A stretch of DNA of 64,000 nt from Litoreibacter meonggei (lineage in GTDB: Bacteria > Pseudomonadota > Alphaproteobacteria > Rhodobacterales > Rhodobacteraceae), in contig NZ_RCCE01000002.1 of NCBI RefSeq assembly GCF_003663885.1, positions 310,001-374,000 of the forward strand. The letters are read 5' to 3'. This document shows positions 25,567-34,683 of this stretch, in pieces. Position numbers and translations under genes: made by a program. A model generated the notes under the pieces. It was not told the DNA's origin. It did not search any database and was given only the letters and a program-made list of their open reading frames with translations. How positions within the stretch are numbered: position 1 is the stretch's first letter; every line of letters begins with the position of its first letter.

Positions 25567-27210
25567 ATGACCAACAGGCACCCCATCGGTGGGCTATCGC
25601 ATGTCAAAGGCACGACAGATACACCGCTTCTGGACCTGACTATTCCTGCGCTGCTGGCCCAAACGGCCACCCGCCTTCCGGACCACGACGCCTGTGTCTT
25701 CCCCAAGCAGAATATCTGCTGGAGCTATGCTGAGTTCGCGCGCCAGGTCGACCGCCTAGCTGCTGGCTTCCTCAATCTTGGCCTCGCCAAAGGTGACCGC
25801 GTCGGCATCTGGTCGCCAAACCGCGTCGAGTGGCTGCTGACACAGTTTGCCACCGCGCGCATCGGGGCAATTCTGGTCTGCATCAACCCCGCCTACCGCC
25901 AGTCAGAACTGGCCTATGCGTTGAAAAAAGTGGGCTGCGCCGCGTTGGTCACCGCCCAAAACTTCAAGTCCTCGGACTACATCGCCATGATCCGCGCGGT
26001 TGATCCCAAACCCGCATCCCTGCGCCACCTCATCGCAATGGGTGAAGCGCCGGAAGGCTTCTTGGTATTCGACGACATCTTGTCAGATGAAACCGCTCAA
26101 TTGGACGCGATCACCGCAACGCTCGCACCTGATGATGTGATTAACATTCAGTACACCTCTGGCACGACCGGCCACCCCAAAGGCACCTGCCTGACGCACC
26201 GCAACATCGTCAACAACGCCTATTTCACCACCGCTACGATGGCTTTCACCGAAGCCGACCGCCTGTGCATCCCCGTGCCATTCTATCACTGCTTTGGCAT
26301 GGTCATGGGCACGTTGGGCTGCGTGGCACATGGGGCCACGATGGTGGTCCCCGGTGAAGGGTTCGAGCCGCACGACACCTTGCAAGCGGTTCACGACGAG
26401 AAATGCACGGCGCTTTATGGAGTGCCGACCATGTTCGTGAACGAAATGGCTTTGCCGGATTTTGGTTCGTTTGACCTGAGCCACCTGCGAACAGGTATTA
26501 TGGCGGGGGCGCCCTGCCCCCGCGAGGTCATGAAGAAGGTGCAGCGCGACATGCACATGACCGGTGTGACTATCGCGTATGGTATGACCGAAACCTCACC
26601 TGTTTCGTTCCAATCCGGACTCGACGATCCGTTGGACAAACGCGTCGGGACGGTAGGGCGCATCCATCCTCATGTGGAAGTCAAAATTGTTGATGATGCC
26701 GGGGACACCGTGGCGGTGGGCCTACAAGGGGAGCTACTGACACGTGGTTACTCTGTCATGCAGGGCTATTGGGGCGAAGACGCCCAAACCTCTGATGCTA
26801 TCCGTGACGGCTGGATGCATACCGGTGATCTCGCAACGATGGACGACGAGGGATATGTTAAGATCACCGGTCGGGTCAAAGACATGATCTGTCGTGGCGG
26901 AGAAAACATCTATCCGCGCGAAATAGAGGAATTCTTGTTCACGCATCCAGACGTCGCGCAAGCTCAGGTTTTCGGCATCCCAGATGACACCTATGGCGAG
27001 GTGGTCTGCGCATGGCTCGTGTTGCACGAAGGCAGGCAAACTACTGGCGATGACATTCGTGCCTTTTGCAAAGATCAAATTGCCCACTACAAGCTTCCCC
27101 TTCATGTCCGCTTCAAGGAAGAACTACCGATGACGGTTACGGGAAAGCCCCAGAAATTCGTCATGCGAGACGCAATGATGGCTGAACTTGAAAAGATGCC
27201 TCCTCAATGA
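25567..27210 (+). CDS. AMP-forming acyl-CoA synthetase
   Basis: A 547-residue adenylate-forming enzyme that activates a carboxylic acid, most likely medium- or long-chain fatty acid, to its CoA thioester. Start ATG 25567 follows a strong GGGAGGAG. Motifs: P-loop IQYTSGTTGHPKGTCLTHRN, YGMTETSPVSFQSGL (A5), and the A7-A8 hinge GRVKDMICRGGENIYPREIE; the A10 lysine lies in MTVTGKPQKF. It is followed with an ATGA overlap by an AstE/AspA-type hydrolase. Exact acyl specificity is unknown. Confidence 0.93.
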   Translation: MTNRHPIGGLSHVKGTTDTPLLDLTIPALLAQTATRLPDHDACVFPKQNICWSYAEFARQVDRLAAGFLNLGLAKGDRVGIWSPNRVEWLLTQFATARIGAILVCINPAYRQSELAYALKKVGCAALVTAQNFKSSDYIAMIRAVDPKPASLRHLIAMGEAPEGFLVFDDILSDETAQLDAITATLAPDDVINIQYTSGTTGHPKGTCLTHRNIVNNAYFTTATMAFTEADRLCIPVPFYHCFGMVMGTLGCVAHGATMVVPGEGFEPHDTLQAVHDEKCTALYGVPTMFVNEMALPDFGSFDLSHLRTGIMAGAPCPREVMKKVQRDMHMTGVTIAYGMTETSPVSFQSGLDDPLDKRVGTVGRIHPHVEVKIVDDAGDTVAVGLQGELLTRGYSVMQGYWGEDAQTSDAIRDGWMHTGDLATMDDEGYVKITGRVKDMICRGGENIYPREIEEFLFTHPDVAQAQVFGIPDDTYGEVVCAWLVLHEGRQTTGDDIRAFCKDQIAHYKLPLHVRFKEELPMTVTGKPQKFVMRDAMMAELEKMPPQ

Positions 27211-28250
27211 CCAAGCGCGAACCTTTTGAAATCGGCGACACCAGTATCGAAGCTGGGACCCGCGTAACGGTGAACTTGCCAATTTCGACGCTGTCGGATC
27301 ACACCCCCGTGACGATGTCGGTGCATGTAATCCACGGCAAAAAACCCGGGCCAACTATGTTTGTGTCTGCAGGTATTCACGGCGATGAAGTAATCGGCGT
27401 CGAGATTTTGCGCCGCCTGTTACGCACCAAGTCGCTTGGTTCCCTGCGGGGAACTTTGTTGGTGGTTCCCATCGTGAATGCCTTTGGTTTTCATAATCAC
27501 TCGCGCTATCTGCCTGATCGTCGCGACTTGAACCGCTGCTTTCCCGGCTCGCCTGCCGGCTCGCTCGCGTCGCGTCTAGCACATGACTTTATGAACCATG
27601 TCGTCAAGAGATGTAGCTTCGGCATTGATCTTCACTCTGCCGCCATCCACCGCACCAATCTGCCGCAAATACGGGTCTCCGGAGTCTCACCTGAAAAGAT
27701 GAAACTTGCTCAAGCTTTTGGGGCACCCGTCATCCTCACGTCCGCGCTACGCGACGGGTCACTGCGGGCTGCAGCGCGTGATCTTGGTATCGACGTGCTG
27801 CTTTACGAGGCGGGCGAAGGGCTGCGTTTTGACGAAATGTATGTTCGGGCGGGTGTGGCTGGCATTCTGCGGGTTATGGCTACCCGTGAGATGTTACCGC
27901 GCAAAGCGGTGACGCCCGCCAAGGCCAACTCCATCCTGTGCAAGTCATCGAAATGGGTGCGTGCGCCAGCGGGTGGGTTGCTCCGCGCGTTCAAAAGCGA
28001 GGGGGACGTTGTGACAGATGGCGAGGTACTCGCCGCTGTGTCCGATCCGTTCGGTGAGAACGAGGTGGAGTTGTTCGCATCCTTCGACGGCATCATCGTG
28101 GGGCGTGCCGTCATGCCAATCGTCAACGAGGGGGATGCAATCTATCACATCGCCGAAGTCGTCTCGAACGCCCGTGCTGAAACGGCGGTCGAGGACTTAT
28201 CTGTTCAACTGGAAGAAGATCCGCTGTTCGACGAAGACGAAATTATTTAG
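27207..28250 (+). CDS. Succinylglutamate desuccinylase/aspartoacylase-family zinc hydrolase
   Basis: A 347-residue M14-like zinc carboxypeptidase relative that hydrolyses N-acyl amino acids or similar amides. Zinc ligands: H58 and E61 in SAGIHGDEVIG and H143 in FGIDLHSAAIH; RDLNRCFPG supplies substrate-binding arginines. The C-terminal third (about 250-330, VRAPAGGLLRAFKSEGDVVT) is a barrel-like domain resembling biotinyl/lipoyl-type folds, usual in this subfamily. The start overlaps the acyl-CoA synthetase stop (ATGA). It is convergent with frcK, overlapping by four bases. Substrate unknown. Confidence 0.87.
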   Translation: MTKREPFEIGDTSIEAGTRVTVNLPISTLSDHTPVTMSVHVIHGKKPGPTMFVSAGIHGDEVIGVEILRRLLRTKSLGSLRGTLLVVPIVNAFGFHNHSRYLPDRRDLNRCFPGSPAGSLASRLAHDFMNHVVKRCSFGIDLHSAAIHRTNLPQIRVSGVSPEKMKLAQAFGAPVILTSALRDGSLRAAARDLGIDVLLYEAGEGLRFDEMYVRAGVAGILRVMATREMLPRKAVTPAKANSILCKSSKWVRAPAGGLLRAFKSEGDVVTDGEVLAAVSDPFGENEVELFASFDGIIVGRAVMPIVNEGDAIYHIAEVVSNARAETAVEDLSVQLEEDPLFDEDEII

Positions 28251-28861
28251 GCCCCGTTTACGACATGTGTTGCGTTGGCCTTACTGTTTAACACCACTCG
28301 CGCGTTGGGGAGATCATTGGATTCGGCTTTCGTTAGCGCTTCCGCTTCGGAGTATCCGTGGTCGTGCCAACGTTGCAACAGGCGTTCGCGCAGGACGTTG
28401 AACGGAACGTCGAGGAAAATACTTAAGCTCCAAAACTCGCGCAACTGATCCCACGGCGCCGTGTTAAGCAGCAGGTAGTTGCCTTCGACAATCACTGTTT
28501 GACAATCAGCTTCGACCCTGCCGCCGTCCGGAACCACGCAATCGTTGCTGCGATCAAATGTCGGGTAAGAGATCGCGAGGGGTTCGCGGAGCGCTTTGAC
28601 AAGCGCCACGAAGCCTTTCGCGTCGAAGGTTTGAGGAGCACCTTTGCGGGCGAGTAGGTCGCGTTTGATCAGCACCTCGTTATCCAGATGAAAGCCATCC
28701 ATTGGCACCACTGCCGCATTCGGCAGCGTCTCTGCCAGCTGCTCCGCCAAAGTCGATTTTCCGCTGGCGGGAGCACCCGCGACGGCAATCAGACGGCGGT
28801 TTTGCGTCGTGGGTAAACTCTTGAGCAGCGCAAGTACGTCTGACGAGACCGGTCGTGTCAC
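28247..28861 (-). CDS. frcK: FrcK-type P-loop kinase, last gene of the fructose operon
   Basis: A 204-residue P-loop kinase: Walker A GAPASGKST at about residues 29-37, VVPMDGFHLDNEVLIKRD, and VIVEGNYLLLNTAPWDQL, as in the uridine-kinase/pantothenate-kinase-like group. It overlaps the frcA stop by four bases and closes the order frcB-frcC-frcA-frcK known from rhizobial fructose operons, where the product is called fructose transport system kinase. Direct evidence that it phosphorylates fructose is lacking; a PfkB kinase at 24.1 kb is the better-supported fructokinase. Confidence 0.83.
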   Translation of the reverse strand: MTRPVSSDVLALLKSLPTTQNRRLIAVAGAPASGKSTLAEQLAETLPNAAVVPMDGFHLDNEVLIKRDLLARKGAPQTFDAKGFVALVKALREPLAISYPTFDRSNDCVVPDGGRVEADCQTVIVEGNYLLLNTAPWDQLREFWSLSIFLDVPFNVLRERLLQRWHDHGYSEAEALTKAESNDLPNARVVLNSKANATHVVNGA

Positions 28862-29634
28862 GCGGCCTCCGTTTGGGTCGGTGCCTCCTTAGCGCCGGTC
28901 ATGAACGCCACTGCATCCGACATGGTATAGTCCTTGGGGTTGATAACGCAGAGACGCTTGCCCAAGCGGTGAACGTGAATGCGATCCGCAACTTCAAAAA
29001 CGTGCGGCATGTTGTGGCTGATCAAGATAATCGGGATGCCGCGCGACTTCACGTCCTGGATAAGCTCCAAGACCTTCCGGCTTTCTTTGACACCCAAAGC
29101 AGCGGTCGGCTCGTCGAGGATGATAACCTTGGACCCAAAGGCAGCGGCCCGCGCGACAGCGACACCTTGGCGCTGGCCGCCGGAGAGAGTTTCAACAGCT
29201 TGGTTGATGTTTTGAATTGTCATCAATCCAAGCTCGGTCAACTTGTCACGCGCCCGACGTTCCATTTCTGGACGGTCCAGCTGACGCATCCATTTGCCCA
29301 TGAAGCCCGGCTTGCGTAACTCGCGCCCCATGAACATATTGTCGGCAATCGACAGCGCCGGCGACATGGCAAGGGTTTGATAGACCGTCTCAATCCCTGC
29401 CTCACGGGCTTGGATCGGCGAGGTGAAGTGGATTTTCTTGCCTTCAAGAAAAACCTCGCCTTCATCCGGTATAACTGCACCAGAGACTGCTTTGATCAGC
29501 GAGGACTTACCCGCCCCGTTGTCACCAATCACCGCCAGAATTTCACCCGGCATCAGGTCGAAGTCACAGTGGTCCAGAGCAGTTACTTTGCCGTAGCGTT
29601 TAACAAGCCCGCGTCCTTTGAGAATAGGTTCCAT
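28858..29634 (-). CDS. frcA: Fructose ABC importer, ATP-binding protein
   Basis: A 258-residue single-NBD ATPase of the CUT2 class. ATG 29634 (MEPILKGRGLVKRYGK) is preferred; it overlaps the permease stop by one base (TAATG), while an in-frame GTG at 29658 is less likely. Walker A is IGDNGAGKSSLIK, the ABC signature is VETLSGGQRQGVAVARA, Walker B is KVIILDEPTAALG, and the switch histidine lies in ILISHNMPHVF. Most CUT2 ATPases have two NBDs; a single-NBD form is typical of FrcA. It energises FrcC at the cytoplasmic face. Confidence 0.93.
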   Translation of the reverse strand: MEPILKGRGLVKRYGKVTALDHCDFDLMPGEILAVIGDNGAGKSSLIKAVSGAVIPDEGEVFLEGKKIHFTSPIQAREAGIETVYQTLAMSPALSIADNMFMGRELRKPGFMGKWMRQLDRPEMERRARDKLTELGLMTIQNINQAVETLSGGQRQGVAVARAAAFGSKVIILDEPTAALGVKESRKVLELIQDVKSRGIPIILISHNMPHVFEVADRIHVHRLGKRLCVINPKDYTMSDAVAFMTGAKEAPTQTEAA

Positions 29635-30695
29635 TATACCGATACCTTTCTGATCCACTGGTCAACTGCAACGGCGCCGATAATCAGCGCGCCAATCAAC
29701 AAGTAAGTCCATTGCGCGTCCGCACCCAGCAGACGCAGGCCAAGGGTGAATACACCCACGATAAGCGCGCCAAAAAGCATACCCAAAATGGAGCCGCGCC
29801 CACCAAACAGCGAGATGCCGCCAATCACCACGGCCGTGATGCTTTCGATATTGGCCAACTGGCCCGAGGTTGGCGAGACGGAGCCGATCCGCCCGATCAA
29901 CGCCCAGCCCGCAAACGCGCAGATCAGGCCGGAGAGCATATAGACGGAAATCAATGTGCCTTTGACGTTAACCCCTGACAGTTCTGCCGCTTCGGGATCA
30001 TCGCCAACAGCGTAGACGTGCCGTCCCCAAGCCGTTTGCTTCAGGACATAGGCCAGCACCACAACAAGCATCACCATGAAGATGACGCCGATTGTGAAAT
30101 TGGCCCCACCGCGCCCGGCCTCGTCTGCACCAATGGTGAATTTTTCGCCAAACACTTGAAGCAAGGGAGCCTCTGTGGAGATCACCTGACTACGAATAGT
30201 CTCGTTCGCGGAGTAAAGGAAATTGGTCGCCAAAGCGATCTGCCACATACCCAGCGTCACAATGAACGGTGGCAGTTTCATTACGGCGATCAGCCAGCCA
30301 TTCAAAAAGCCAACGAATGTGCCGCAGAGCAGGCCACACACGATGGCTATCTCGACCGGAATTCCATAACGGAATGTAAACTGCCCCATGACGACCGAAC
30401 TGAGCACCATGATTGCCCCCACGCTCAGGTCGATGCCGGCAGTTAGGATAACGAGGCTTTGCGCCGCACCCACGATCCCCACAATGGCGGTCTGCTGAAG
30501 GATCAACGTCAACGCAAAGGGAGAGAAGAATTTGGAGCCAAGAAGCAGCCCGAAGACAAGGACTGACATCAGCAGTACAATCAGCGGGACCAGCGCCGGG
30601 TTCACATGCAACCAATGCTGGATCGTGCCAAGTGCACCGCGATCAGGCACCTCGAATTTGGCTACTCCGTCATTCGTGTTTTCAGCGCTCGACAT
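29634..30695 (-). CDS. frcC: Fructose ABC importer, permease
   Basis: A 353-residue polytopic permease (about ten helices) of the CUT2/RbsC type: LILQQTAIVGIVGAAQSLVI, LTAGIDLSVGAIMVLSS, and ESITAVVIGGISLFGGRGSI near the coupling region. GGGAGGG lies five bases before ATG 30695. It lies between frcB (82-base gap containing a stable hairpin) and frcA. It imports fructose, possibly also ribose or mannose, as in the Sinorhizobium FrcBCA system. Confidence 0.93.
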   Translation of the reverse strand: MSSAENTNDGVAKFEVPDRGALGTIQHWLHVNPALVPLIVLLMSVLVFGLLLGSKFFSPFALTLILQQTAIVGIVGAAQSLVILTAGIDLSVGAIMVLSSVVMGQFTFRYGIPVEIAIVCGLLCGTFVGFLNGWLIAVMKLPPFIVTLGMWQIALATNFLYSANETIRSQVISTEAPLLQVFGEKFTIGADEAGRGGANFTIGVIFMVMLVVVLAYVLKQTAWGRHVYAVGDDPEAAELSGVNVKGTLISVYMLSGLICAFAGWALIGRIGSVSPTSGQLANIESITAVVIGGISLFGGRGSILGMLFGALIVGVFTLGLRLLGADAQWTYLLIGALIIGAVAVDQWIRKVSV

Positions 30696-30727
30696 GGACA
30701 CCCTCCCACAGTTGGCTTGTGATTAAG

Positions 30728-30757
30728 TTTAAGGGGCGGACCAGGCCGCCCCTTAAA
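30728..30757 (-). terminator. Intercistronic hairpin between frcB and frcC
   Basis: A perfect 12-bp stem TTTAAGGGGCGG/CCGCCCCTTAAA with a 6-base loop lies about 20 bases after the frcB stop. There is no T-run beyond the stem's own bases. Such hairpins often protect the binding-protein mRNA and limit read-through, so that frcB is expressed above frcC/frcA. Partial terminator or stabiliser is inferred. Confidence 0.7.
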
Positions 30758-30777
30758 TGTTGGTCTATCTTAGAGGA

Positions 30778-31797
30778 TTAACCCCAGCAGAGGTTAGTAC
30801 CTTCTGTTGTGTCGATGCTTTCGACACCTTCGGCAGGTTCGTCCGTGACCAAAGCCACGCCAGTGTCAAAGAAATCTTTGCCTGGAGTTACTGCTGGTTT
30901 GGTGCCGTCTTTGGCCCAAGCAGCAATTGCTTCGATACCTTTGGACGCCATCAGCAGCGGGTATTGCTGCGATGTCGCACCGATTACACCGTCTTTAATG
31001 TTCTCGATACCAGGGCAGCCGCCATCTACAGACACGATCAGCACGTCGCCCTCACGACCGATAGATTTCAGCGCTTCATAAGCACCGGCAGCGGCTGGCT
31101 CGTTAATGGTGTAGACCACGTTGATTTCCGGATCTTTGGCCAGAAGGTTTTCCATCGCCTTGCGACCACCCTCTTCGTTACCCGCGGTGATGTCGTTGCC
31201 AACGATACGTGGATCAGTTTCGTCGCCCCATTTGTTCGGATCGCCCAAATCAATGCCAAATCCTTGCAGGAAGCCTTGGTCGCGCAGAACGCCAACGGTT
31301 GGTTGGGATACGGCAAGATCAAGCATTGCGATCTTGGCGTTCGCAGCATCTGCACCAAGTTTGGCCGCTGCCCATTTGCCGATCAACTCACCAGCAAGGA
31401 AGTTGTCTGTCGCGAAGGTAGCGTCCGCAGCGTCAATAGGAGACAGCGGAGTATCGAGAGCAATCACTACAAGGCCAGCATCACGCGCTTGCTGAACAGA
31501 TGACACGATAGATGATGTGTCGGAAGCAGTTAGCAGGATGCCTTTGGCACCGTCTGCGATACAGGTTTCGATCGCTGCGACTTGTGTTTCGTGGTCACCG
31601 TCAACCTTGCCAGCGAAAGACTTCAGCGTCATGCCAAGCTCTGCCGCTTTGGCCTCAGCGCCTTCCTTCATCTTGACGAAGAACGGGTTGGTGTCGGTTT
31701 TCGTGATCAGGCAAGCCGTGATCGCGTGGCCATCTGCAAATGCAGCACCGGACAGGGCTGTCAGCGCGACAGCTGAGGTTGCGAGTAATTTCTTCAT
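30778..31797 (-). CDS. frcB: Fructose ABC importer, periplasmic binding protein
   Basis: A 339-residue periplasmic sugar-binding protein. ATG 31797 follows GGGAGGAC and starts a Sec signal ([21 protein letters not shown]). The mature part is a Peripla_BP_4 fold: [59 protein letters not shown] and [20 protein letters not shown]. It resembles FrcB of rhizobia. It is first in its operon and divergent from the ROK regulator gene. Confidence 0.93.
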   Translation of the reverse strand: MKKLLATSAVALTALSGAAFADGHAITACLITKTDTNPFFVKMKEGAEAKAAELGMTLKSFAGKVDGDHETQVAAIETCIADGAKGILLTASDTSSIVSSVQQARDAGLVVIALDTPLSPIDAADATFATDNFLAGELIGKWAAAKLGADAANAKIAMLDLAVSQPTVGVLRDQGFLQGFGIDLGDPNKWGDETDPRIVGNDITAGNEEGGRKAMENLLAKDPEINVVYTINEPAAAGAYEALKSIGREGDVLIVSVDGGCPGIENIKDGVIGATSQQYPLLMASKGIEAIAAWAKDGTKPAVTPGKDFFDTGVALVTDEPAEGVESIDTTEGTNLCWG

Positions 31798-31894
31798 GAA
31801 GTCCTCCCAGACATGTTGTGGTCCGCAATGCGGATCAGAACCCCGCCCTACCGGCGGAACTGGCGCTAAGAAACGCGATTCGTGACGTGGGGTC

Positions 31895-31919
31895 AATAAA
31901 TAAATAAACTTGATTTATT
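31895..31919. promoter_or_regulatory. Candidate FrcR operator
   Basis: An AT-rich inverted repeat AATAAAT-N7-ATTTATT (31899-31905 / 31913-31919), with an additional overlapping AATAAAT at 31895, lies in the 174-base region between frcB and frcR. ROK repressors of the NagC/Mlc type recognise AT-rich palindromes with similar TTATT/AATAA arms. Assignment to FrcR is inferred from position only. Confidence 0.4.
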
Positions 31920-31971
31920 AATTCGACATGCCATTGTTTCCGTTAGAGGTGCTGCGTATAGGATCGCACGT

Positions 31972-33165
31972 ATGGATGGATCGAAAGTCAGATCACTCAG
32001 TGGCGGCGCAAACCAAAGTGGTTTGCGTAATCATAATGAACGCCTGCTGCTTTCCATGTTGCAGCGTGGTGGCGCGATGCCCGGAAGCGACCTCGCACGC
32101 ATTGCGGGCCTATCCCCACAGACTGTTTCAGTCATTTTGCGCAAACTGGAGAACGATGGACTCCTGACACGTGGCGCTCCCGTCCGCGGAAAGGTTGGCA
32201 AGCCCTCGGTACCTATGACGCTAAACCCCGACGGGGTCTTTTCGCTCGGCGTCAGCATTGGCAGGCGCAGCGCCAAGATTGTACTAATGGACTTCACAGG
32301 TGTTATTCGCGCCGAAGTCGCCACCACATTTCCTTACCCCCTGCCCGCCCAAATCTTCGCGTTCATGAAAGACGGGTTCGCAGAGCTAACCGCCAAACTT
32401 CCGCTCGCACAGCAGCAGCGACTTTGCGGCATTGGGGTCGCCGCACCGTTTGAGCTATGGAACTGGCACGAGATGGTCGGCGCTACCGCTGAGGAGTTTG
32501 CCTTGTGGAAAGGCATCAACTTTCAAGACGAGGTTGCCGAATTTAGTGACCTTCCAGTGCATGTGGTCAACGACGCCACCGCCGCTTGCCGCGCGGAACA
32601 TGTTTTTGGGCGTGGTAAGGAATTTCGAGACTATGCATACTTCTTCGTCGCCGCATTTGTCGGGGGCGGAATCGTGCTTAACCACTCTGTCTATGAGGGT
32701 CACCAACACAACGCCGGCGCTTTGGGCTCCTTGCGCAGTGTTGGACCAAACGGGGAAAGTCGTCAGTTAATTGACATCGCATCCATCCACTTGCTTGAAG
32801 CACGCCTTTCAGAGGTAGGGCTGGACCCCAGCGGATTATGGAACAGCGACGACTGGAGCCCCTATGCCCGCTATGTTGAACCCTGGATTCGCCAAACCGC
32901 CCAGGAGCTTGCCAAGGCCGCCCTGTCAACATGTGCGGTTATCGACTTTGAGGCGATCCTGATCGACGGCGGCCTCCCTCTGGACGTCAAAGAGACGTTG
33001 GTTGCACGGACGCGTCGCTACCTTTTGAACCAAGACACGCGTGGGCTCATTCCACCGCAGGTCGAAACTGGCAAGATTGGCCGACAGGCACGCGAAATCG
33101 GGGCCGCCTGTAGTCCAATTTTCTCGCAATTTCTGCTGAATACCAACGCGGGATTAGCGCTGTAA
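31972..33165 (+). CDS. frcR: ROK-family regulator of the fructose operon
   Basis: A 397-residue ROK repressor: an N-terminal winged HTH (about 20-75, NERLLLSMLQRGGAMPGSDL, GLSPQTVSVILRKLEND) followed by a sugar-kinase-like ROK domain (FSLGVSIGRRSAKIVLMDFT, GIGVAAPFELWNW, VVNDATAACRAEHVFG). The usual zinc-binding CxCGxxGC motif is not obvious; instead NAGALGSLRSVGP precedes a divergent C-terminus. It is divergent from frcB, as frcR is in rhizobia. Fructose or a phosphorylated form is the likely effector. Confidence 0.87.
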   Translation: MDGSKVRSLSGGANQSGLRNHNERLLLSMLQRGGAMPGSDLARIAGLSPQTVSVILRKLENDGLLTRGAPVRGKVGKPSVPMTLNPDGVFSLGVSIGRRSAKIVLMDFTGVIRAEVATTFPYPLPAQIFAFMKDGFAELTAKLPLAQQQRLCGIGVAAPFELWNWHEMVGATAEEFALWKGINFQDEVAEFSDLPVHVVNDATAACRAEHVFGRGKEFRDYAYFFVAAFVGGGIVLNHSVYEGHQHNAGALGSLRSVGPNGESRQLIDIASIHLLEARLSEVGLDPSGLWNSDDWSPYARYVEPWIRQTAQELAKAALSTCAVIDFEAILIDGGLPLDVKETLVARTRRYLLNQDTRGLIPPQVETGKIGRQAREIGAACSPIFSQFLLNTNAGLAL

Positions 33166-33256
33166 CCTCTGCTGTTTCCTGAATTAGGTAGCCCCTTACA
33201 TCGCGCGTCAAACTCTCTATTCTGACAGTGACTTTGTACGATCCAAGGATGACTTC

Positions 33257-34024
33257 ATGTCACGCAGAATCGACCTCAATTCCGATCTGGGCGAGAGCTT
33301 TGGCCCATGGAACATGGGCGACGACGCGGCAATGTTGTCGATCGTCTCCAGCGCCAATATTGCCTGCGGCGGTCATGCGAGTGATCCTGAAACCATGTAC
33401 CAAACCTTGCGTCTCGCCCATGAAAACGGCGTGAGGGTGGGGGCGCATCCCGGCTACAATGACCGTGAGGGGTTTGGGCGAAGGATCATCCCCATGCTTC
33501 CTGTAGAGATTGGTCGGATGGTTGCCGCCCAGATCGGTGCATTGCAAGCCATGTCAGCCATGGCGGGGACCAAGGTCAGATACGTGAAGCCCCACGGCGC
33601 GCTTGGAAATTTGGCAGCAGCGGATCGAGATGTTGCCAATGCCATCATCGCGGCAGTCCAAAAAATTGATCCACAGCTGTCGATTCTAGCCATTTCCGGA
33701 ATGCAGTTGGAGCAGGCGGCGCGCGTTGCCGGTATGCAAGTCTACTCGGAAGTTTTTGCCGATCGTGGCTATCTGTCGAACGGGCAATTGGTGCCACGTG
33801 GGCAGGAGGGCGCGATGATCCACGACCCATGCGAAGCCGCCGAGCGGTTACTCGCGTTTCTGGAGACAGGTTTGATGCCGGTTATTGATGGTGACCCGAT
33901 CAAGTTAGACGCACAGTCCATTTGCGTACACGGCGACAGTCCCGATGCGGTTGCAATGGCGCACGCAATTCGCGAGCGCCTGACCGCCGCGGGCATATTG
34001 ATTTCCGGCTTCGCGCAAGAATGA
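33257..34024 (+). CDS. pxpA: 5-oxoprolinase subunit A (LamB/YcsF family)
   Basis: A 255-residue subunit of the ATP-dependent prokaryotic 5-oxoprolinase, which opens pyroglutamate to glutamate. Signatures: RIDLNSDLGESFGPWNMGDD, SANIACGGHASDP, VGAHPGYNDREGFGRR, VRYVKPHGALGN and YLSNGQLVPRGQEGAMIHD. Its TGA overlaps the pxpB ATG (ATGA). The pxpABC order is standard. It may use 5-oxoproline from gamma-glutamyl peptides or from spontaneous glutamine cyclisation. Confidence 0.96.
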   Translation: MSRRIDLNSDLGESFGPWNMGDDAAMLSIVSSANIACGGHASDPETMYQTLRLAHENGVRVGAHPGYNDREGFGRRIIPMLPVEIGRMVAAQIGALQAMSAMAGTKVRYVKPHGALGNLAAADRDVANAIIAAVQKIDPQLSILAISGMQLEQAARVAGMQVYSEVFADRGYLSNGQLVPRGQEGAMIHDPCEAAERLLAFLETGLMPVIDGDPIKLDAQSICVHGDSPDAVAMAHAIRERLTAAGILISGFAQE

Positions 34025-34683
34025 GTGTCCCGAGCTTCAAAGCGGTCGCAGACCATGCATTGCTGGTTGAGTACGCCACCGAGATTAGCGACGAGGTGAA
34101 CCGAACCGTCATCGCGTTGGATCACGCCATCGCAGAAGCTCAGATCAACGGAGTGCAGGAGGTTGTCCCCGCGCTGGTCAATCTGCTCGCTCTATTCGAT
34201 CCTACGCAAACCACCCACCGAGAGGTGGAAGCTGCCATCCGCGCGTTGCTTCCCGTTGTTCCGGCGGACGATGCGAAAGCCGACCATCACGTTCTCGACA
34301 TATGCTATGACGAAGGCATGTCCCCCGACCTCGAAGCCGTCGCAAAGGCCCGCGGCATGAGCCAAGAAGCAATCATCAAAGCCCACGTTTCTGCGCGTTA
34401 CCGTGTCGGCATGTACGGTTTTGCACCAGGTTATGCGTATTTGTCCGGAGTGCCAGACGCCATCCAAGTGCCGCGAAAGACCACGCCCGTCCGCGACATT
34501 CCGGCAGGTAGTGTAATGATCGCAGGACCTCAATGTCTTGCTACCACCATCATCATGCCAACCGGGTGGTCAATCATCGGCCATACGCCCGCGAAAATCA
34601 TGACCGGAGATCCAGCACGGCCCTTCTTGTTTGACGTTGGTGATACGGTCTCGTTCAACCGTATCCGCCGCGAGGCATTATGA
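34021..34683 (+). CDS. pxpB: 5-oxoprolinase subunit B (KipI family)
   Basis: A 220-residue protein. The start is ATG 34021 (MSVPSFKAVADHALLVEYAT), overlapping pxpA by four bases. The conserved C-terminal carboxyltransferase-like core shows MYGFAPGYAYLSGVP, PRKTTPVRDIPAGSVMIAG and GWSIIGHTPAKI. PxpB and PxpC together bind ATP and activate 5-oxoproline for PxpA. The stop overlaps pxpC (ATGA). Confidence 0.95.
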   Translation: MSVPSFKAVADHALLVEYATEISDEVNRTVIALDHAIAEAQINGVQEVVPALVNLLALFDPTQTTHREVEAAIRALLPVVPADDAKADHHVLDICYDEGMSPDLEAVAKARGMSQEAIIKAHVSARYRVGMYGFAPGYAYLSGVPDAIQVPRKTTPVRDIPAGSVMIAGPQCLATTIIMPTGWSIIGHTPAKIMTGDPARPFLFDVGDTVSFNRIRREAL

